Shown here piece by piece: positions 1-8,545 of a stretch of DNA of 57,503 bases. The stretch's first letter is position 1. The number at the start of each line of letters is the position of its first letter. This stretch comes from Archangium lipolyticum (GTDB taxonomy: Bacteria > Myxococcota > Myxococcia > Myxococcales > Myxococcaceae). The translations under genes and the position numbers were made by a program. The notes under the pieces were generated by a model. It did no database searches. It had not been told where the DNA came from and saw nothing but the letters and a program-made list of their open reading frames with translations. The DNA lies in the NCBI RefSeq assembly GCF_024623785.1, contig NZ_JANKBZ010000052.1, positions 1 through 57,503 of the forward strand, written 5' to 3'.

Positions 1-125
1 CCTGCTGGTCATTGAGGCGTGGCTTGCGCATGACCGCAGAAGTAATAGCGCCCGTCCTACTTCTCGCACCACTCAGCCTACACACCGCTCCCTTGCTCCC
101 CTGCTAAAATGAGGGGATGGCTCAG
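1..125 (-). mobile_element. IS4-type element, terminal fragment (5' end, cut by window edge)
   Basis: The first 125 bases are the reverse complement of the 5' end of the intact element at 53474-54733. They contain the same start of the transposase gene and the 17-bp terminal inverted repeat ATGAGGGGATGGCTCAG at 109-125. The rest of the element would lie to the left of the window. The sequence is similar but not identical to the intact copy, so this is a separate insertion. It marks the left edge of the accessory block. Confidence 0.8.
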
Positions 126-370
126 CCCGCACGGTCGTCAAGAGCCCGCCCATCCTTGTCACGGTGCGCAACGGGTGACCACGCGGCGGGACGGAGTAGA
201 GCGGACGCCGCGACCGGGTAGGGTCGAGGGCTGGTGCGGTGCTCGGGGAGTGCTATGCGCCCATCTTCAACGCCGGGCCACCGCCCCAACGTGCAACATG
301 GCTCCGCCGCACATGGGACCCCAAGCCTCCGGCTGGGCCCGTGCTGAACGGTGACAAAACCAAGACGGCG
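126..370. other. No gene recognised (126-370)
   Basis: The stretch between the IS4-type terminus and the P-loop ATPase gene holds short overlapping open frames only. No protein family, RNA or repeat could be supported here. Confidence 0.4.
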
Positions 371-910
371 CTATCCTCGCCCAAGGCGCTCAAGGACCTG
401 GGTGACCCGCGCGGTCCTGGAGCCGTGGACGGGTAGAACTTCCACTCCCAACTCAAAAGGGTCGTCGAGCAGCATCCAGGCGAGTTTCTCGTCCACCTCC
501 ACCCTCAGCTCGGGATCTTCGTGTGCAGGTATCTGGATGCGATCGCGCTCCTCGATGGGCACGAAGACGACGAGATCCAGGGTCTGAATGGTGGAACGAA
601 TCCGGGCAAGCCACTCCTCCAGATCGAACGAATCTGATTCCTCGTGCGTCAGGAGGTATCCAAGAAAATCGAGGGAACAGCGATCAAACAGAACGTTTCG
701 CGCGCCATCCTCGTCCTCAAGCAATTCCATCGAGCGACGGAGCTGTTCGAGGAAGTCTTCCAAGCACGGTGGAGAAGCGAACTCGTAACCTTCCTCTTCG
801 AGTAGGAAGTACGGCTCGTCGACGACCCGATACTCCGCGAGTCGGTCCTCAAGCGATTCAATGAGCGTCGACTTTCCCACTCGGTGCGTGCCAGTCACTG
901 CGATACGCAT
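371..910 (-). CDS. P-loop NTPase / nucleoside-kinase-like protein (AAA_28/NadR-like)
   Basis: A 179-residue cytoplasmic protein. A Walker A motif, GTHRVGKST, sits at residues 7-15 right after the first beta strand, as in small nucleoside or deoxynucleotide kinases and NadR-like AAA_28 ATPases. An FDRCSLDFLGY segment near residue 95 resembles the DR-type active-site region of those kinases, and a hydrophobic strand (LDLVVFVP) follows. The ATG at 910 places the motif at the usual distance from the N-terminus. The gene stands alone on the minus strand, between an IS end and the first att-like repeat. The fold is fairly secure from the motif. The substrate is unknown, and a role in host-phage conflict is only a guess from location. 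Confidence 0.7.
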   Translation of the reverse strand: MRIAVTGTHRVGKSTLIESLEDRLAEYRVVDEPYFLLEEEGYEFASPPCLEDFLEQLRRSMELLEDEDGARNVLFDRCSLDFLGYLLTHEESDSFDLEEWLARIRSTIQTLDLVVFVPIEERDRIQIPAHEDPELRVEVDEKLAWMLLDDPFELGVEVLPVHGSRTARVTQVLERLGRG

Positions 911-1089
911 GCGTGTTCGTACCGCAGATCTTCAGGGGGCACCAATCAAAGCGCGAGCGGCCTGGATCCGGCACCCTTCAGGTACGGGCAAGCGGTCACC
1001 TGACCCGGCACTGCCCGCGAGAGCGTGCCCGCTGGTACCGCTACCGCCCAGGGAGCCCTCCACGGGCCCGAGATGCGGCTGCCGTGTGC
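911..1089. other. No gene recognised (911-1089)
   Basis: The gap between the ATPase start and the first att-like repeat holds no supported gene. It presumably contains the ATPase promoter. Confidence 0.35.
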
Positions 1090-1273
1090 CGCGTAAAACA
1101 GTGGAGGCGGCGGGAATCGAACCCACGCCGGGCGGTGCGAAACTCCCAGCAGAATCGCGCCCTTACCTCGTAACCGTCCGGAATGCTTGAGAGTCGGTAT
1201 CCCGCCGCGTCCCGTCCTGTCCCGCCCCATTCCAGGCTATTCCGCAGGCTCCTGCGACATACGTGCAACACGG
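1090..1273 (-). repeat. Candidate attachment site copy 1: tRNA/tmRNA 3'-end-like arm plus 21-bp motif
   Basis: On the minus strand, 1100-1125 reads as a T-arm and acceptor stem: GGGTTCGATTCCC followed by GCCGCCTCCAC. That is the 3' end of a tRNA or tmRNA, a classic integrase target. The block continues to the motif starting TGCGACATACGTGCAACA at 1253. The whole ~175 bp recurs at 5337-5509 with scattered mismatches. The left flank (GCGTAAAA, then AGTGGAGG) instead matches the third copy at 14159. No complete tRNA can be folded, so this is a gene end or att remnant, not a functional tRNA. Confidence 0.6.
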
Positions 1274-1319
1274 CAGGCCCTCACAAGAGCCGGTCGGCCT
1301 CCTCCTGCGCAACACGAGA

Positions 1320-1657
1320 CGTGCAAGGTTAGGTGGAGGCAGGCGGCGGGGAAGGGAGGGGGTGGAGTGCGAGCGATTCTGGAGCACCTGGGCATGGCCC
1401 CGGCAGGTACGAGGCTGGCCCCGGCGCGAGGCCCCCCCCAGACCGCGTGGTGTTGAGGCTCGAGTCGCCCCAGCCAAGAGAGCCAGACTCCTGCCGCGCA
1501 CCTCATGGGAGGGCGGCCTGGGCAGGCGTGTACCCCAAGGGGCTGCGCGGCTTCTCCACCCGCCTGGCGCTCTGCTCGGGCGGCCCCCGTCAGCGGCCCT
1601 TCTCGGCCCCTGCGCTCCAACCCTCACCCTCAACAGGCCTTCTATTCGCCCTATGCG
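1320..1657 (+). mobile_element. Decayed IS91-family 3'-end remnant
   Basis: Segments match the 3' portion of the IS91-type element at 15600-15960: GATTCTGGAGCACCTGGG, CGTCAGCGGCCCTTCTCGG, and the terminal CTTCTATTCGCCCTATGCG. Many substitutions and small indels show it is old. Like most other copies it ends at the conserved 'CTATaCG' boundary. It lies just upstream of the NACHT gene, so open frames here are not part of that gene. Confidence 0.6.
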
Positions 1658-1736
1658 TTCGTCCGACACCCGGCCTGCAGGCGGCTCGCTCACAGCCCCT
1701 GGAATGAGTCAATGGCACCACCATGAGCCCGCCAAC

Positions 1737-4700
1737 ATGGCTTATGCTCATCCCATAACGATCGACAAAGGGGGCTTGGTGACTGAGTCCGGTGGTCCGA
1801 CCACGCAGGATGGCATCTTCTATCAGAACTCGCTTGCTGCGGGTTACCTCGCTGACATGCTCGAACTCGGGCCTCAGCCTCCCAAGGAGCAGGTAAGCGA
1901 AGTTCGCCTCGAAGCCCCTAGTCACGTTGATGACATCGTCGTCCGATACGCAGATGGGCACTGCGACTGGGTGCAAGCGAAAATGCGACTGCAGTCCTCT
2001 GGCAGCGCCTGGGATGCGCTCTGGCACGACTTGGCCGCACAATCCATGAGCCCCGAATTCGGGGTGGAGGACCGCCTCCTCATAGTGATTGGAGAGCATG
2101 ACCCCCTCGCTACCGGCCTGCGAGATCTGTGCGAACGGGCCGATACGGCTCTCGACGCAGCCGAGTGGCACACCCGCCTTGGAGATAAGCACAAGCGGAT
2201 CCTTGATGCCATCGAACGTGCGCTCGGGCCTTCTACGCAGTCTTTGGCGCTCCTGCGCAGGACAACGATCAAGATCTTCCCACTTGATGAACTCGAGCGC
2301 GACTTCAACCGGCGCATGCTCGCTGCCGGATTCACACTCCCAGCACGACTCCTTTCAGTGCTCCGGGATATCGCTGGAGGCGGATCCAGGCGACGCGCAC
2401 TCTTCTTGCCTGCGAAGCTACGGCGTCGTCTCTCGACGGAGTTCGGTATCGAAACTGCGGAGCCCCTGGAATGGGGAATGCCAGCGTACCGTTCGACTGT
2501 TCAGCGCCTCGCCCGCATCGAAATTCCCGGGACCTCCGTATCGGGCCCAGCAGCCGAACTGTTTGTCTGGCCACGTGCGCGCGACTATGACCGCGCCAAC
2601 CCAACCGACTTCGAGGACGAGCAGCCCCGCCTAGTGCTCGGGCTCGACACTTCGACGGTGGAACTGCAGAGTTTTCCCTCGGAACGACTCGACCGGTGCA
2701 TCGTCGTCGCTGGTCCCGGTTTTGGTAAGTCCGCTCTGCTCAAAGCGGTGGCTGCTCGCTTGGCACAAGGCCCCCTCGTACCAGTCCAAATACCGCTGGG
2801 TTCATTCGCATCAAGCGAGCAGGGCGTGGTCGAATTTTTGATGACCTACGTCAACCCAGACTTCAACGTTCGAATCAATTGGGCACGCCTTGCCGAAAAG
2901 GGGTTGGCAGTGCTCCTCTTCGATGGCCTCGACGAAATGCCTGCCGGACGCCGTCAAGCAGTCCTTGGGCGTATCGCCACCTTCGCGGCCCGGTACCCGT
3001 CTGTTCCCTGGATGCTGACCGTGCGGGATCCAGCCGCGCTCTCAGGGCCCGCAGAAGCCCGAACGGTCGAGTTGCTGCCCCTTGAAGACACCGACATCAT
3101 GCGGTTCGCGGATGCGATGAAGCGCTTCGTTCCAGGCCTCGATGGGGGGGCACTCACGCGACGCCTCGAAGTCTACCCAGACCTAGCGCGCCTGACCCGG
3201 ATTCCGCTGTTCCTTTCGATTCTTCTGGCTACATGGCGTGCGGGCTCGGACCTGCCTAGCAATCGCAGCGAGCTCATTGAGAGCTACCTCCGGACACTCT
3301 TCCAGCCCCAACAACACAAGGCTCTACCAGAGCATGAGGATGACAGTGTCCTCCTGCGGTCGATTGCCGAAGCGCTCGCTTTTGAGCGCCTGGATAAGCA
3401 GGAAATTGGAGCGACGGACCGTGACGTCAGGGACACCATTACCCGTGTCTCGCCGCACACGACTGGTACGAGCACCGTGCTCGAACGACTGCTCAACTTT
3501 GGCATCCTTCGACGACAAAGCGCAATCAGGCTTGAGTTCCCGTTTCCTATCGTGCAGGAATACCTTGCGGCGTGCTATCTCGTGCAGAAGCAGGCGGAGA
3601 ACCTCCTCTCTCGCATTCCGGACGCACTCCAACGTCCGTGGGCACAGGTGATGCAGTTCGCGTTGGAACTCCATCCGACTCCCTCGCCCATCATCGAAAG
3701 AATGCTTGCCACCGAGGACGATGCGTTTGGTACCAGGCTACGCCTCGTTGGTCGCTGCATTACCAACGGTGTAAGAGTTAGCCCCAGCCTCTACAGTGAT
3801 GTTGGTAGGCGGCTCGCGATGTTCTGGGATCGAGCCTCCTTTCGCCTCAGGGATCGGATCGGGCAGTTGATTACGGACGGCTTTTGGAACCCGCTTCCGG
3901 CCGAGGTCAGATCCTGTCTTTCCCACTCGTGGCTCATGAATGCTGGGGCAGGCGAGATAGTAGCGAAAGTGGATGATCCATTGCTGACGCAGGAAGTGCT
4001 CGCTACCCTGCTCGAACGCAGTCTCGATAAATTCTTCAGCATTCATCCCATGCGGCGTGCAATCGAGCGCCTTGGTGATACGGCGTTCAGGATGTACGCG
4101 GAGCGTGCGCGACGAGCGAATACGACATTGGATCAATTTGATGCAATTGCCCATCTGGTTGAGAGCCTTGATCCCGCTTGTTTGACGCAAGGACTCTACC
4201 TTGACTTGGCCCTTGATGAGATGCTGCCCGACAATTTACGCCTCCGGGCCTTTTTTCTCGGACCAAGGCCGCTCGATGGAAGAGTAGAACTCCTGATGGA
4301 GCGGGCCCTCCGCTCGGAGCGATACAGTGATCAATTTGCCGCCATGACGGCGCTCTCACTCACGAAGGCTCCCGATGAACTGGTCCTCCGCTACATGGTG
4401 GGGCCAGAGCTGGACGACAATCAAAAGCTGGGGCTGGTGATGAACCTGAAAACGCTGTTGCCGGATCACGCAATGTTTCTCTCGTTCATCCAGCGCAGCA
4501 CCCAAGAACACGGGCTGGCCCTGTCGCATCGTGACATGATGCTCGCCTATGCGGCTCGCTATGGAGACAGGGCGTCCTTCGAAAACCTCGTCACTCGTCT
4601 AAACAACATTCCTCTCGACATGGCGGGTGTAGTCATTGCGTTGTTCGGACATTACCCATCTCGAGAGCTGGGAGTGAAGGCGGCGGAACTCATCCACAAC

Positions 4701-5294
4701 CGCAACCTCAATGGAGCAGAGGCCGCTGAAATCGCGCACCGCGCTCTATACGGGATGACCTCGATATATGAGATGGACGCGTTCGACAGTGGGGTCCTTC
4801 GAGACTCACCTCCCCATCCAGCGCTGGACGCCTGGGCTGATCTCATCGATGAATGGACCGACCGTCATGATCTATCTATTATTCAGCGCCTGAAGCTGCT
4901 CACAGCAGCTTCGGGTCTGGGCTCCATGCGTGCCCTCGATACCTTGCAGCGCCTCCTCCCAACATTGCCCTCGCTCGATGGTTCCGAGTTTGATGAGGAT
5001 GATTCGGGGCAAGACATCCGTTCTGCGCTCAGTGAACTGAGGAGCAAACGGAGAATCCTGCCGCTCGATGTGGCCAACCGATTCGCTCGCGAGAACCGCC
5101 CTAACGTTCCGTTCGAGGGTATCGCTATGATCGCGGCCCACTCCACGAGTGAGGCGCTCGATGTATTGGTCTCACTGTACAACGATCTCCAGGATTGGGC
5201 TATCCGAGGGGTAGCACTCGAATCAATCGAGACGCTCTCGGGCCGACTGGGGTTGACCGTCAAAACAGAGGGAGGACATCTAAGGGTCACCTGA
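1737..5294 (+). CDS. NACHT STAND ATPase with N-terminal Cap4/PD-(D/E)XK-like nuclease (Avs-like, putative anti-phage)
   Basis: 1185 residues from the ATG at 1737; an alternative ATG is at 1704. The frame is open to 1263, but that part is IS91 debris. Residues 1-230 resemble DUF4297/Cap4 endonucleases, with E59, D65-D66 and Q80-x-K82 matching an E-D-QxK active site. A NACHT module follows: Walker A GPGFGKSA (residues 326-333) and Walker B LLFDGLDEM (near 392), then a winged-helix-like region ending in FPIVQEYLAA. The remaining ~550 residues are helical and repeat-like (HEAT/TPR type), as in STAND sensors. The family logic is that a C-terminal sensor detects an invader protein, NACHT oligomerises and the nuclease cleaves DNA. 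It is the only gene between two att-like repeats. Architecture is confident; the anti-phage role is inferred. Confidence 0.8.
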   Translation: MAYAHPITIDKGGLVTESGGPTTQDGIFYQNSLAAGYLADMLELGPQPPKEQVSEVRLEAPSHVDDIVVRYADGHCDWVQAKMRLQSSGSAWDALWHDLAAQSMSPEFGVEDRLLIVIGEHDPLATGLRDLCERADTALDAAEWHTRLGDKHKRILDAIERALGPSTQSLALLRRTTIKIFPLDELERDFNRRMLAAGFTLPARLLSVLRDIAGGGSRRRALFLPAKLRRRLSTEFGIETAEPLEWGMPAYRSTVQRLARIEIPGTSVSGPAAELFVWPRARDYDRANPTDFEDEQPRLVLGLDTSTVELQSFPSERLDRCIVVAGPGFGKSALLKAVAARLAQGPLVPVQIPLGSFASSEQGVVEFLMTYVNPDFNVRINWARLAEKGLAVLLFDGLDEMPAGRRQAVLGRIATFAARYPSVPWMLTVRDPAALSGPAEARTVELLPLEDTDIMRFADAMKRFVPGLDGGALTRRLEVYPDLARLTRIPLFLSILLATWRAGSDLPSNRSELIESYLRTLFQPQQHKALPEHEDDSVLLRSIAEALAFERLDKQEIGATDRDVRDTITRVSPHTTGTSTVLERLLNFGILRRQSAIRLEFPFPIVQEYLAACYLVQKQAENLLSRIPDALQRPWAQVMQFALELHPTPSPIIERMLATEDDAFGTRLRLVGRCITNGVRVSPSLYSDVGRRLAMFWDRASFRLRDRIGQLITDGFWNPLPAEVRSCLSHSWLMNAGAGEIVAKVDDPLLTQEVLATLLERSLDKFFSIHPMRRAIERLGDTAFRMYAERARRANTTLDQFDAIAHLVESLDPACLTQGLYLDLALDEMLPDNLRLRAFFLGPRPLDGRVELLMERALRSERYSDQFAAMTALSLTKAPDELVLRYMVGPELDDNQKLGLVMNLKTLLPDHAMFLSFIQRSTQEHGLALSHRDMMLAYAARYGDRASFENLVTRLNNIPLDMAGVVIALFGHYPSRELGVKAAELIHNRNLNGAEAAEIAHRALYGMTSIYEMDAFDSGVLRDSPPHPALDAWADLIDEWTDRHDLSIIQRLKLLTAASGLGSMRALDTLQRLLPTLPSLDGSEFDEDDSGQDIRSALSELRSKRRILPLDVANRFARENRPNVPFEGIAMIAAHSTSEALDVLVSLYNDLQDWAIRGVALESIETLSGRLGLTVKTEGGHLRVT

Positions 5295-5336
5295 GAAGAA
5301 GGCCCCGGGTTTCGGAGAACTTGGGGCCGCTGAAGA

Positions 5337-5509
5337 ATGGAGGCGGCGGGAATCAAACCCGCGCCGGGCGGTGCGAAACTCCCAGCAGAATCGCGCCCTT
5401 ACCTCGCAACCGCCCGGAATGCTTGGGAGTCGGTATCCCGCCGCGTCCCATCTCGTCCCGTCCTGTTCCAGCACACTCCGCAGGCTCCTGCGACATACGT
5501 GCAACATGG
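5337..5509 (-). repeat. Candidate attachment site copy 2
   Basis: Direct repeat of 1100-1273 with the same orientation and order: T-arm/acceptor-like sequence (here GGGTTTGATTCCC on the minus strand), then GCGGTGCGAAACTCCCAGCA, then the motif starting TGCGACATACGTGCAACA at 5489. The left flank differs from copies 1 and 3. It separates the NACHT cargo from the toxin/kinase/integrase cargo, as expected of a junction between tandem integrated elements. Confidence 0.6.
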
Positions 5510-5514
5510 CGGAC

Positions 5515-5720
5515 GTGTTGAGCGCTCGGGCTCGGGGTGAGCATCCAGGCCGGACATGTCGGACGCTCGCCTCGTGGTGAGCGTTAGGGCTGGTGGCGAG
5601 TATCCAGGCCGGACACGTCGATGCTGGCCTCGTGGCGAGTGCTCAAGCTTGGGGCGAGCGCGGGGGCGACACGTCGAACACGTCGATGCGGGCCTCGTGG
5701 CGAGCGCTCAGGTGCTCAAC
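5515..5720. repeat. Degenerate ~55-60 bp tandem repeat
   Basis: About three and a half imperfect units recur here, built on CACGTCGATGCGGGCCTCG and TGGCGAGCATCCAGGCCGGA. A related unit lies at about 12160-12215, near the other end of the same cargo block. No protein is convincing in any frame. It could be a remnant of a repetitive gene or part of the element's terminal structure. Confidence 0.5.
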
Positions 5721-5851
5721 GGCGGCTATCCAACTACGAGCAGCGCGTGGCCTATTGCCGGAAGGCCGCCAAGGTTCTCATTTACACAGGTCTTGAGAGC
5801 CGCCTCACTCAAAGCCAGCATTATGCCTTGAGCGAGGCGACGTAGGGATGA

Positions 5852-6346
5852 TCATCCAATTCGCAGATTCCAGTGTTTTTCTTCTGGGAAGATCTGCTTG
5901 AAGTCGTCCCGGGCAGCCAAAGCCAAGACGGCTTCAAGATATAAAAGAGAAGCCGCCCCGGAGTCGGCATCCGGGCATAGGCACAGAAACACTTCGTACC
6001 CTTCCTCAATCGCCTTCCTGATTTCGACATGCTTGTTTTTAACGCTTGGCTTCAAGGCAGTACCATCCTTGTTCCGCCTTGAGAGATGATGGCGAAGTCT
6101 TCCGTCGTTCTGTGTTTTTCCGACGTAAGCAACTCCTGAGCGACCGTCCTTGGTGATGCGAATTCCATATAAACCACGGAGGGAAAATGCCGCTTCAGGA
6201 ATTCCAATTAGCAGCCCATCGGCGTCATACGTGATCCGTTGGGCATTCCCCTCCTTGAACTCCCTCAAGGTCGTTTCGACAAACGAATGGCTTAGCGCTC
6301 CGATCTGTGCGACGATGCATTTGATGTCCTGCGAATTTTCACTCAT
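5852..6346 (-). CDS. GIY-YIG-like nuclease-fold protein
   Basis: 164 residues from the ATG at 6346, chosen because a GAGG ribosome-binding site lies 9 bases upstream; another ATG at 6364 would add six residues. The middle has LYGIRITKD, then AYVGKT, then GRLRHHL. This is the spacing of the GIY-YIG motif with its downstream basic helix, and an acidic LLYLEAVLAL segment could give the metal-binding Glu. Family members are homing, repair or conflict nucleases. The ~60-residue N-terminal part is not recognised. It is a single gene in the mobile block. Assignment to the superfamily is moderately secure; catalytic activity is not proven. Confidence 0.6.
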   Translation of the reverse strand: MSENSQDIKCIVAQIGALSHSFVETTLREFKEGNAQRITYDADGLLIGIPEAAFSLRGLYGIRITKDGRSGVAYVGKTQNDGRLRHHLSRRNKDGTALKPSVKNKHVEIRKAIEEGYEVFLCLCPDADSGAASLLYLEAVLALAARDDFKQIFPEEKHWNLRIG

Positions 6347-6830
6347 CTGGTTTCGCCTCGTCATTTACAGGCCAGCTTGTTGATCAGGAGCCTGACGACG
6401 CCATGAGCGTCCGATCATGGATTTCACCATAGCAGTTTCGAGCAGGCCAAGGCTTAGTTAGCCGTGCATGATTAGTGGGTGGAAGAGCTATCAGACCCGT
6501 ACCTGCTCGATGCTTCAGCTTGCTAACGAGCGGCCCCTTGCCGTCATAGGGGCGAGGCTGGAGCCGGAGGAAAAGAGCCCGTCCCGTGCCGCGACAGTGG
6601 AGGACTTGGCTCCGTCCACGAGCGCACGCCCACTGGCACAGCTAGCGCCCTGGTAGGTATCCATGGGACCGAACTGCCGCTGCCCTCCTCATTCCCTCCA
6701 CCAGACCCGAGCTATCCCCTGTCCCCCGCCGCTCCCCTGGCGGGCGTCCGTAGCTGTCGGGGTCCGCTGCCATACTCCGAGCGGCCCCGCCAGGACCAGC
6801 TAGGTCCTAGCCCAAAGGGAGGGCCCGGCC
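6347..6830. other. Intergenic region, no gene recognised (6347-6830)
   Basis: About 480 bases between divergently arranged genes. Only short incoherent frames are visible. The promoters of the GIY-YIG-like gene (leftward) and the toxin operon (rightward) must lie here. A strong GGGAGG Shine-Dalgarno sequence precedes the toxin ATG. Confidence 0.4.
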
Positions 6831-7757
6831 ATGCGTCTCCGAGCGTGCTTCGCACTTCTGCTCTTTCTCTCAGCCTGTACGACGACTTCCCCAAGCCCAA
6901 GAGAGCCAGCGGCCCGCGACCCCAGGCTCGCCAACCTCCAGCGCGCGGCGAAGCTGCCCTGGACGGATGGGGGGCGGTGCGCCGTCCGCGAAGCTTCTGA
7001 GCCCTGGCCCGTGCTGGCGGAGCGGTGCTTTCATGCCCTCGACCATGACCGGACCGAATTTCACGACATCACGAGGCGATGCGCGGTTGCCTCTGCCGGT
7101 GCCGCTGCAATGGGAATTGGAATCTGCGTCCTCGCGGCGCCGGAGATCGTTGTGGGAGCGGTAATTGTGGCGGGCGTGGTGGTGGTGGGCTTCGCCATCA
7201 AAGAGGCGTTGGATACCTACGCGGAGAAGAGGGGCCGTCCCCAGGTCCAGGTAAGGCCCGCGCCTGAAACGCGGCCCGTGCCTGAAACAGCGCCCGCCCC
7301 GCAGAAACCCTCGCCGAAAAAAAGGCCCAAGCCGGAGCCCAAAGGACCGGATTTCCCTCCCGTGGAGCCACCCGGAGTCACGGAGCGAGATCGCAACAGG
7401 TGCGAGCCTATCCCCGTGCCGCACCGGGGAGGCAATGACCTGCACAACAAATGCGCCGACAGGGTTCCGAACAACACTTTCTCTGGCTGGGATGCGCTCG
7501 TCAATGGGAAGAACTTTGACGCGCTGCAACTGGCCACGCGCACGTTGTGGGAGGTGAAGACTGATGACTTCGATATACACTCACCACACTCCCAGAGGTT
7601 TTTTGCCCGGATGAAATTGCCGGAAATACAACGCGAAAAAAGACTCGCCGAAGACTGTGGGTATAACTTTGTCGTTGGCGTGAAAAGCGCCGCACATAAA
7701 GCCGCGCTTGAGAAATTAGATCGAAACCTCAACATTGAAATCATGGACTGGTGCTGA
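6831..7757 (+). CDS. SitA-like lipoprotein toxin with C-terminal nuclease-like (DUF6310-like) domain
   Basis: 308 residues. The order is lipoprotein signal peptide with lipobox LSAC (Cys16), a Cys-containing segment, a strongly hydrophobic stretch at about 84-124, a Pro/Lys-rich linker (140-182), and a C-terminal domain. That domain contains HNKCADRVPNNTF and D230...LWEVKT (E241-x-K243), a pattern expected of PD-(D/E)XK restriction-endonuclease-type toxins. It resembles the myxobacterial DUF6310 family. Lipobox plus hydrophobic segment plus exchangeable nuclease tail is the layout of SitA toxins, which M. xanthus hands to kin by TraA/B outer-membrane exchange. The next gene starts one base after the stop. 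Delivery by outer-membrane exchange is inferred from architecture. Confidence 0.65.
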   Translation: MRLRACFALLLFLSACTTTSPSPREPAARDPRLANLQRAAKLPWTDGGRCAVREASEPWPVLAERCFHALDHDRTEFHDITRRCAVASAGAAAMGIGICVLAAPEIVVGAVIVAGVVVVGFAIKEALDTYAEKRGRPQVQVRPAPETRPVPETAPAPQKPSPKKRPKPEPKGPDFPPVEPPGVTERDRNRCEPIPVPHRGGNDLHNKCADRVPNNTFSGWDALVNGKNFDALQLATRTLWEVKTDDFDIHSPHSQRFFARMKLPEIQREKRLAEDCGYNFVVGVKSAAHKAALEKLDRNLNIEIMDWC

Positions 7758-7758
7758 C

Positions 7759-8517
7759 ATGGCGGTTTTCTCGGATGAACTTGGCATCATCGTTTATGCA
7801 CCTGCTCTCGTGGGCGAAGATAGGCGGCCTCTCGCTATCATTCATGGAATGGAGGGCGCGCTTCCCGGTTTGCGGCTGGGTTGGACGCTCTCTGAAAAAG
7901 AGGAGTTCATTGCGCTGCCCCATCGCGATGAGTGGGTCACGGCAAACAAGATCGACGGCGGGTTTCCGTTCCTTTGCAACGATGACAAAAGCCGCCCGGT
8001 GACGCTGACCGCGTGGGAGAACCCGAACGGGCTTGCCGCAAGGAGCCCGCCGCACTTTGAAATCCATGGATCGCTACATCTGGACGTGGCTGGCATTGCA
8101 GCGGCGATGGATGTGCTAGCGGCCATCGGGGAAGGTGCTCGTGCTTTCTGGGGGCTCGCAACGCCGTCCGACGCGGCTGTTGAGATTTCGCGGCAGACCA
8201 GAGATCCGGTTCGTAAGCCGGGGATCCCGCCACGGGGACTACCAGCGCTCAAGATCGCAGAGCACATGCGCTCGTCTGAGATTCCGCACTGCCTCGGGTG
8301 GGTGAACTACTGGTCCGCCGCTGCCGCGGAAGCCATCGGCTTTCCGGACCCGGCCCGCGACGCGGAGTTGCTGTCACGCGCACGGAGCACCGCGACGGGC
8401 GGGTGGGTTGTGCAACTCACCGATGCGCCGCTCGACCTGGACAACCCCGCCCACCTGGACGCGCTCAAACGAGCCTACGAGCGCTTCCCGGAGATTGGCG
8501 GGCGCGCAGCCCCTTGA
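7759..8517 (+). CDS. DUF5953-like protein, presumed immunity partner of the toxin
   Basis: 252 residues from the ATG at 7759, which follows the toxin stop (7755-7757) with one base between, so translation is probably coupled. There is no signal peptide or membrane segment. It looks like a cytosolic protein of the myxobacterial DUF5953 family: an N-terminal EL-GI-VYAPALVGEDRRP-type start, a central HFEIHGSLHLDV segment and a C-terminal WVVQLTDAPLDLDNP segment. Cytosolic location, partner position and restriction to toxin neighbourhoods fit neutralisation of the nuclease domain encoded upstream. The family name is recalled from memory, and function is inferred from context only. Confidence 0.6.
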   Translation: MAVFSDELGIIVYAPALVGEDRRPLAIIHGMEGALPGLRLGWTLSEKEEFIALPHRDEWVTANKIDGGFPFLCNDDKSRPVTLTAWENPNGLAARSPPHFEIHGSLHLDVAGIAAAMDVLAAIGEGARAFWGLATPSDAAVEISRQTRDPVRKPGIPPRGLPALKIAEHMRSSEIPHCLGWVNYWSAAAAEAIGFPDPARDAELLSRARSTATGGWVVQLTDAPLDLDNPAHLDALKRAYERFPEIGGRAAP

Positions 8518-8545
8518 GACTCGGCACGGCTCGCGCTGGCCGTGC

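Noticed and set aside
1090-1200. Complete tRNA or tmRNA gene
   Set aside because: Only a T-arm and acceptor strand can be read; no matching 5' acceptor, D-arm or anticodon arm is present at any of the three sites.
1263-1736. N-terminal 158-residue extension of the NACHT gene to an ATG at 1263
   Set aside because: The segment 1320-1657 is a decayed IS91 remnant open by chance; family-like sequence begins only after 1737.
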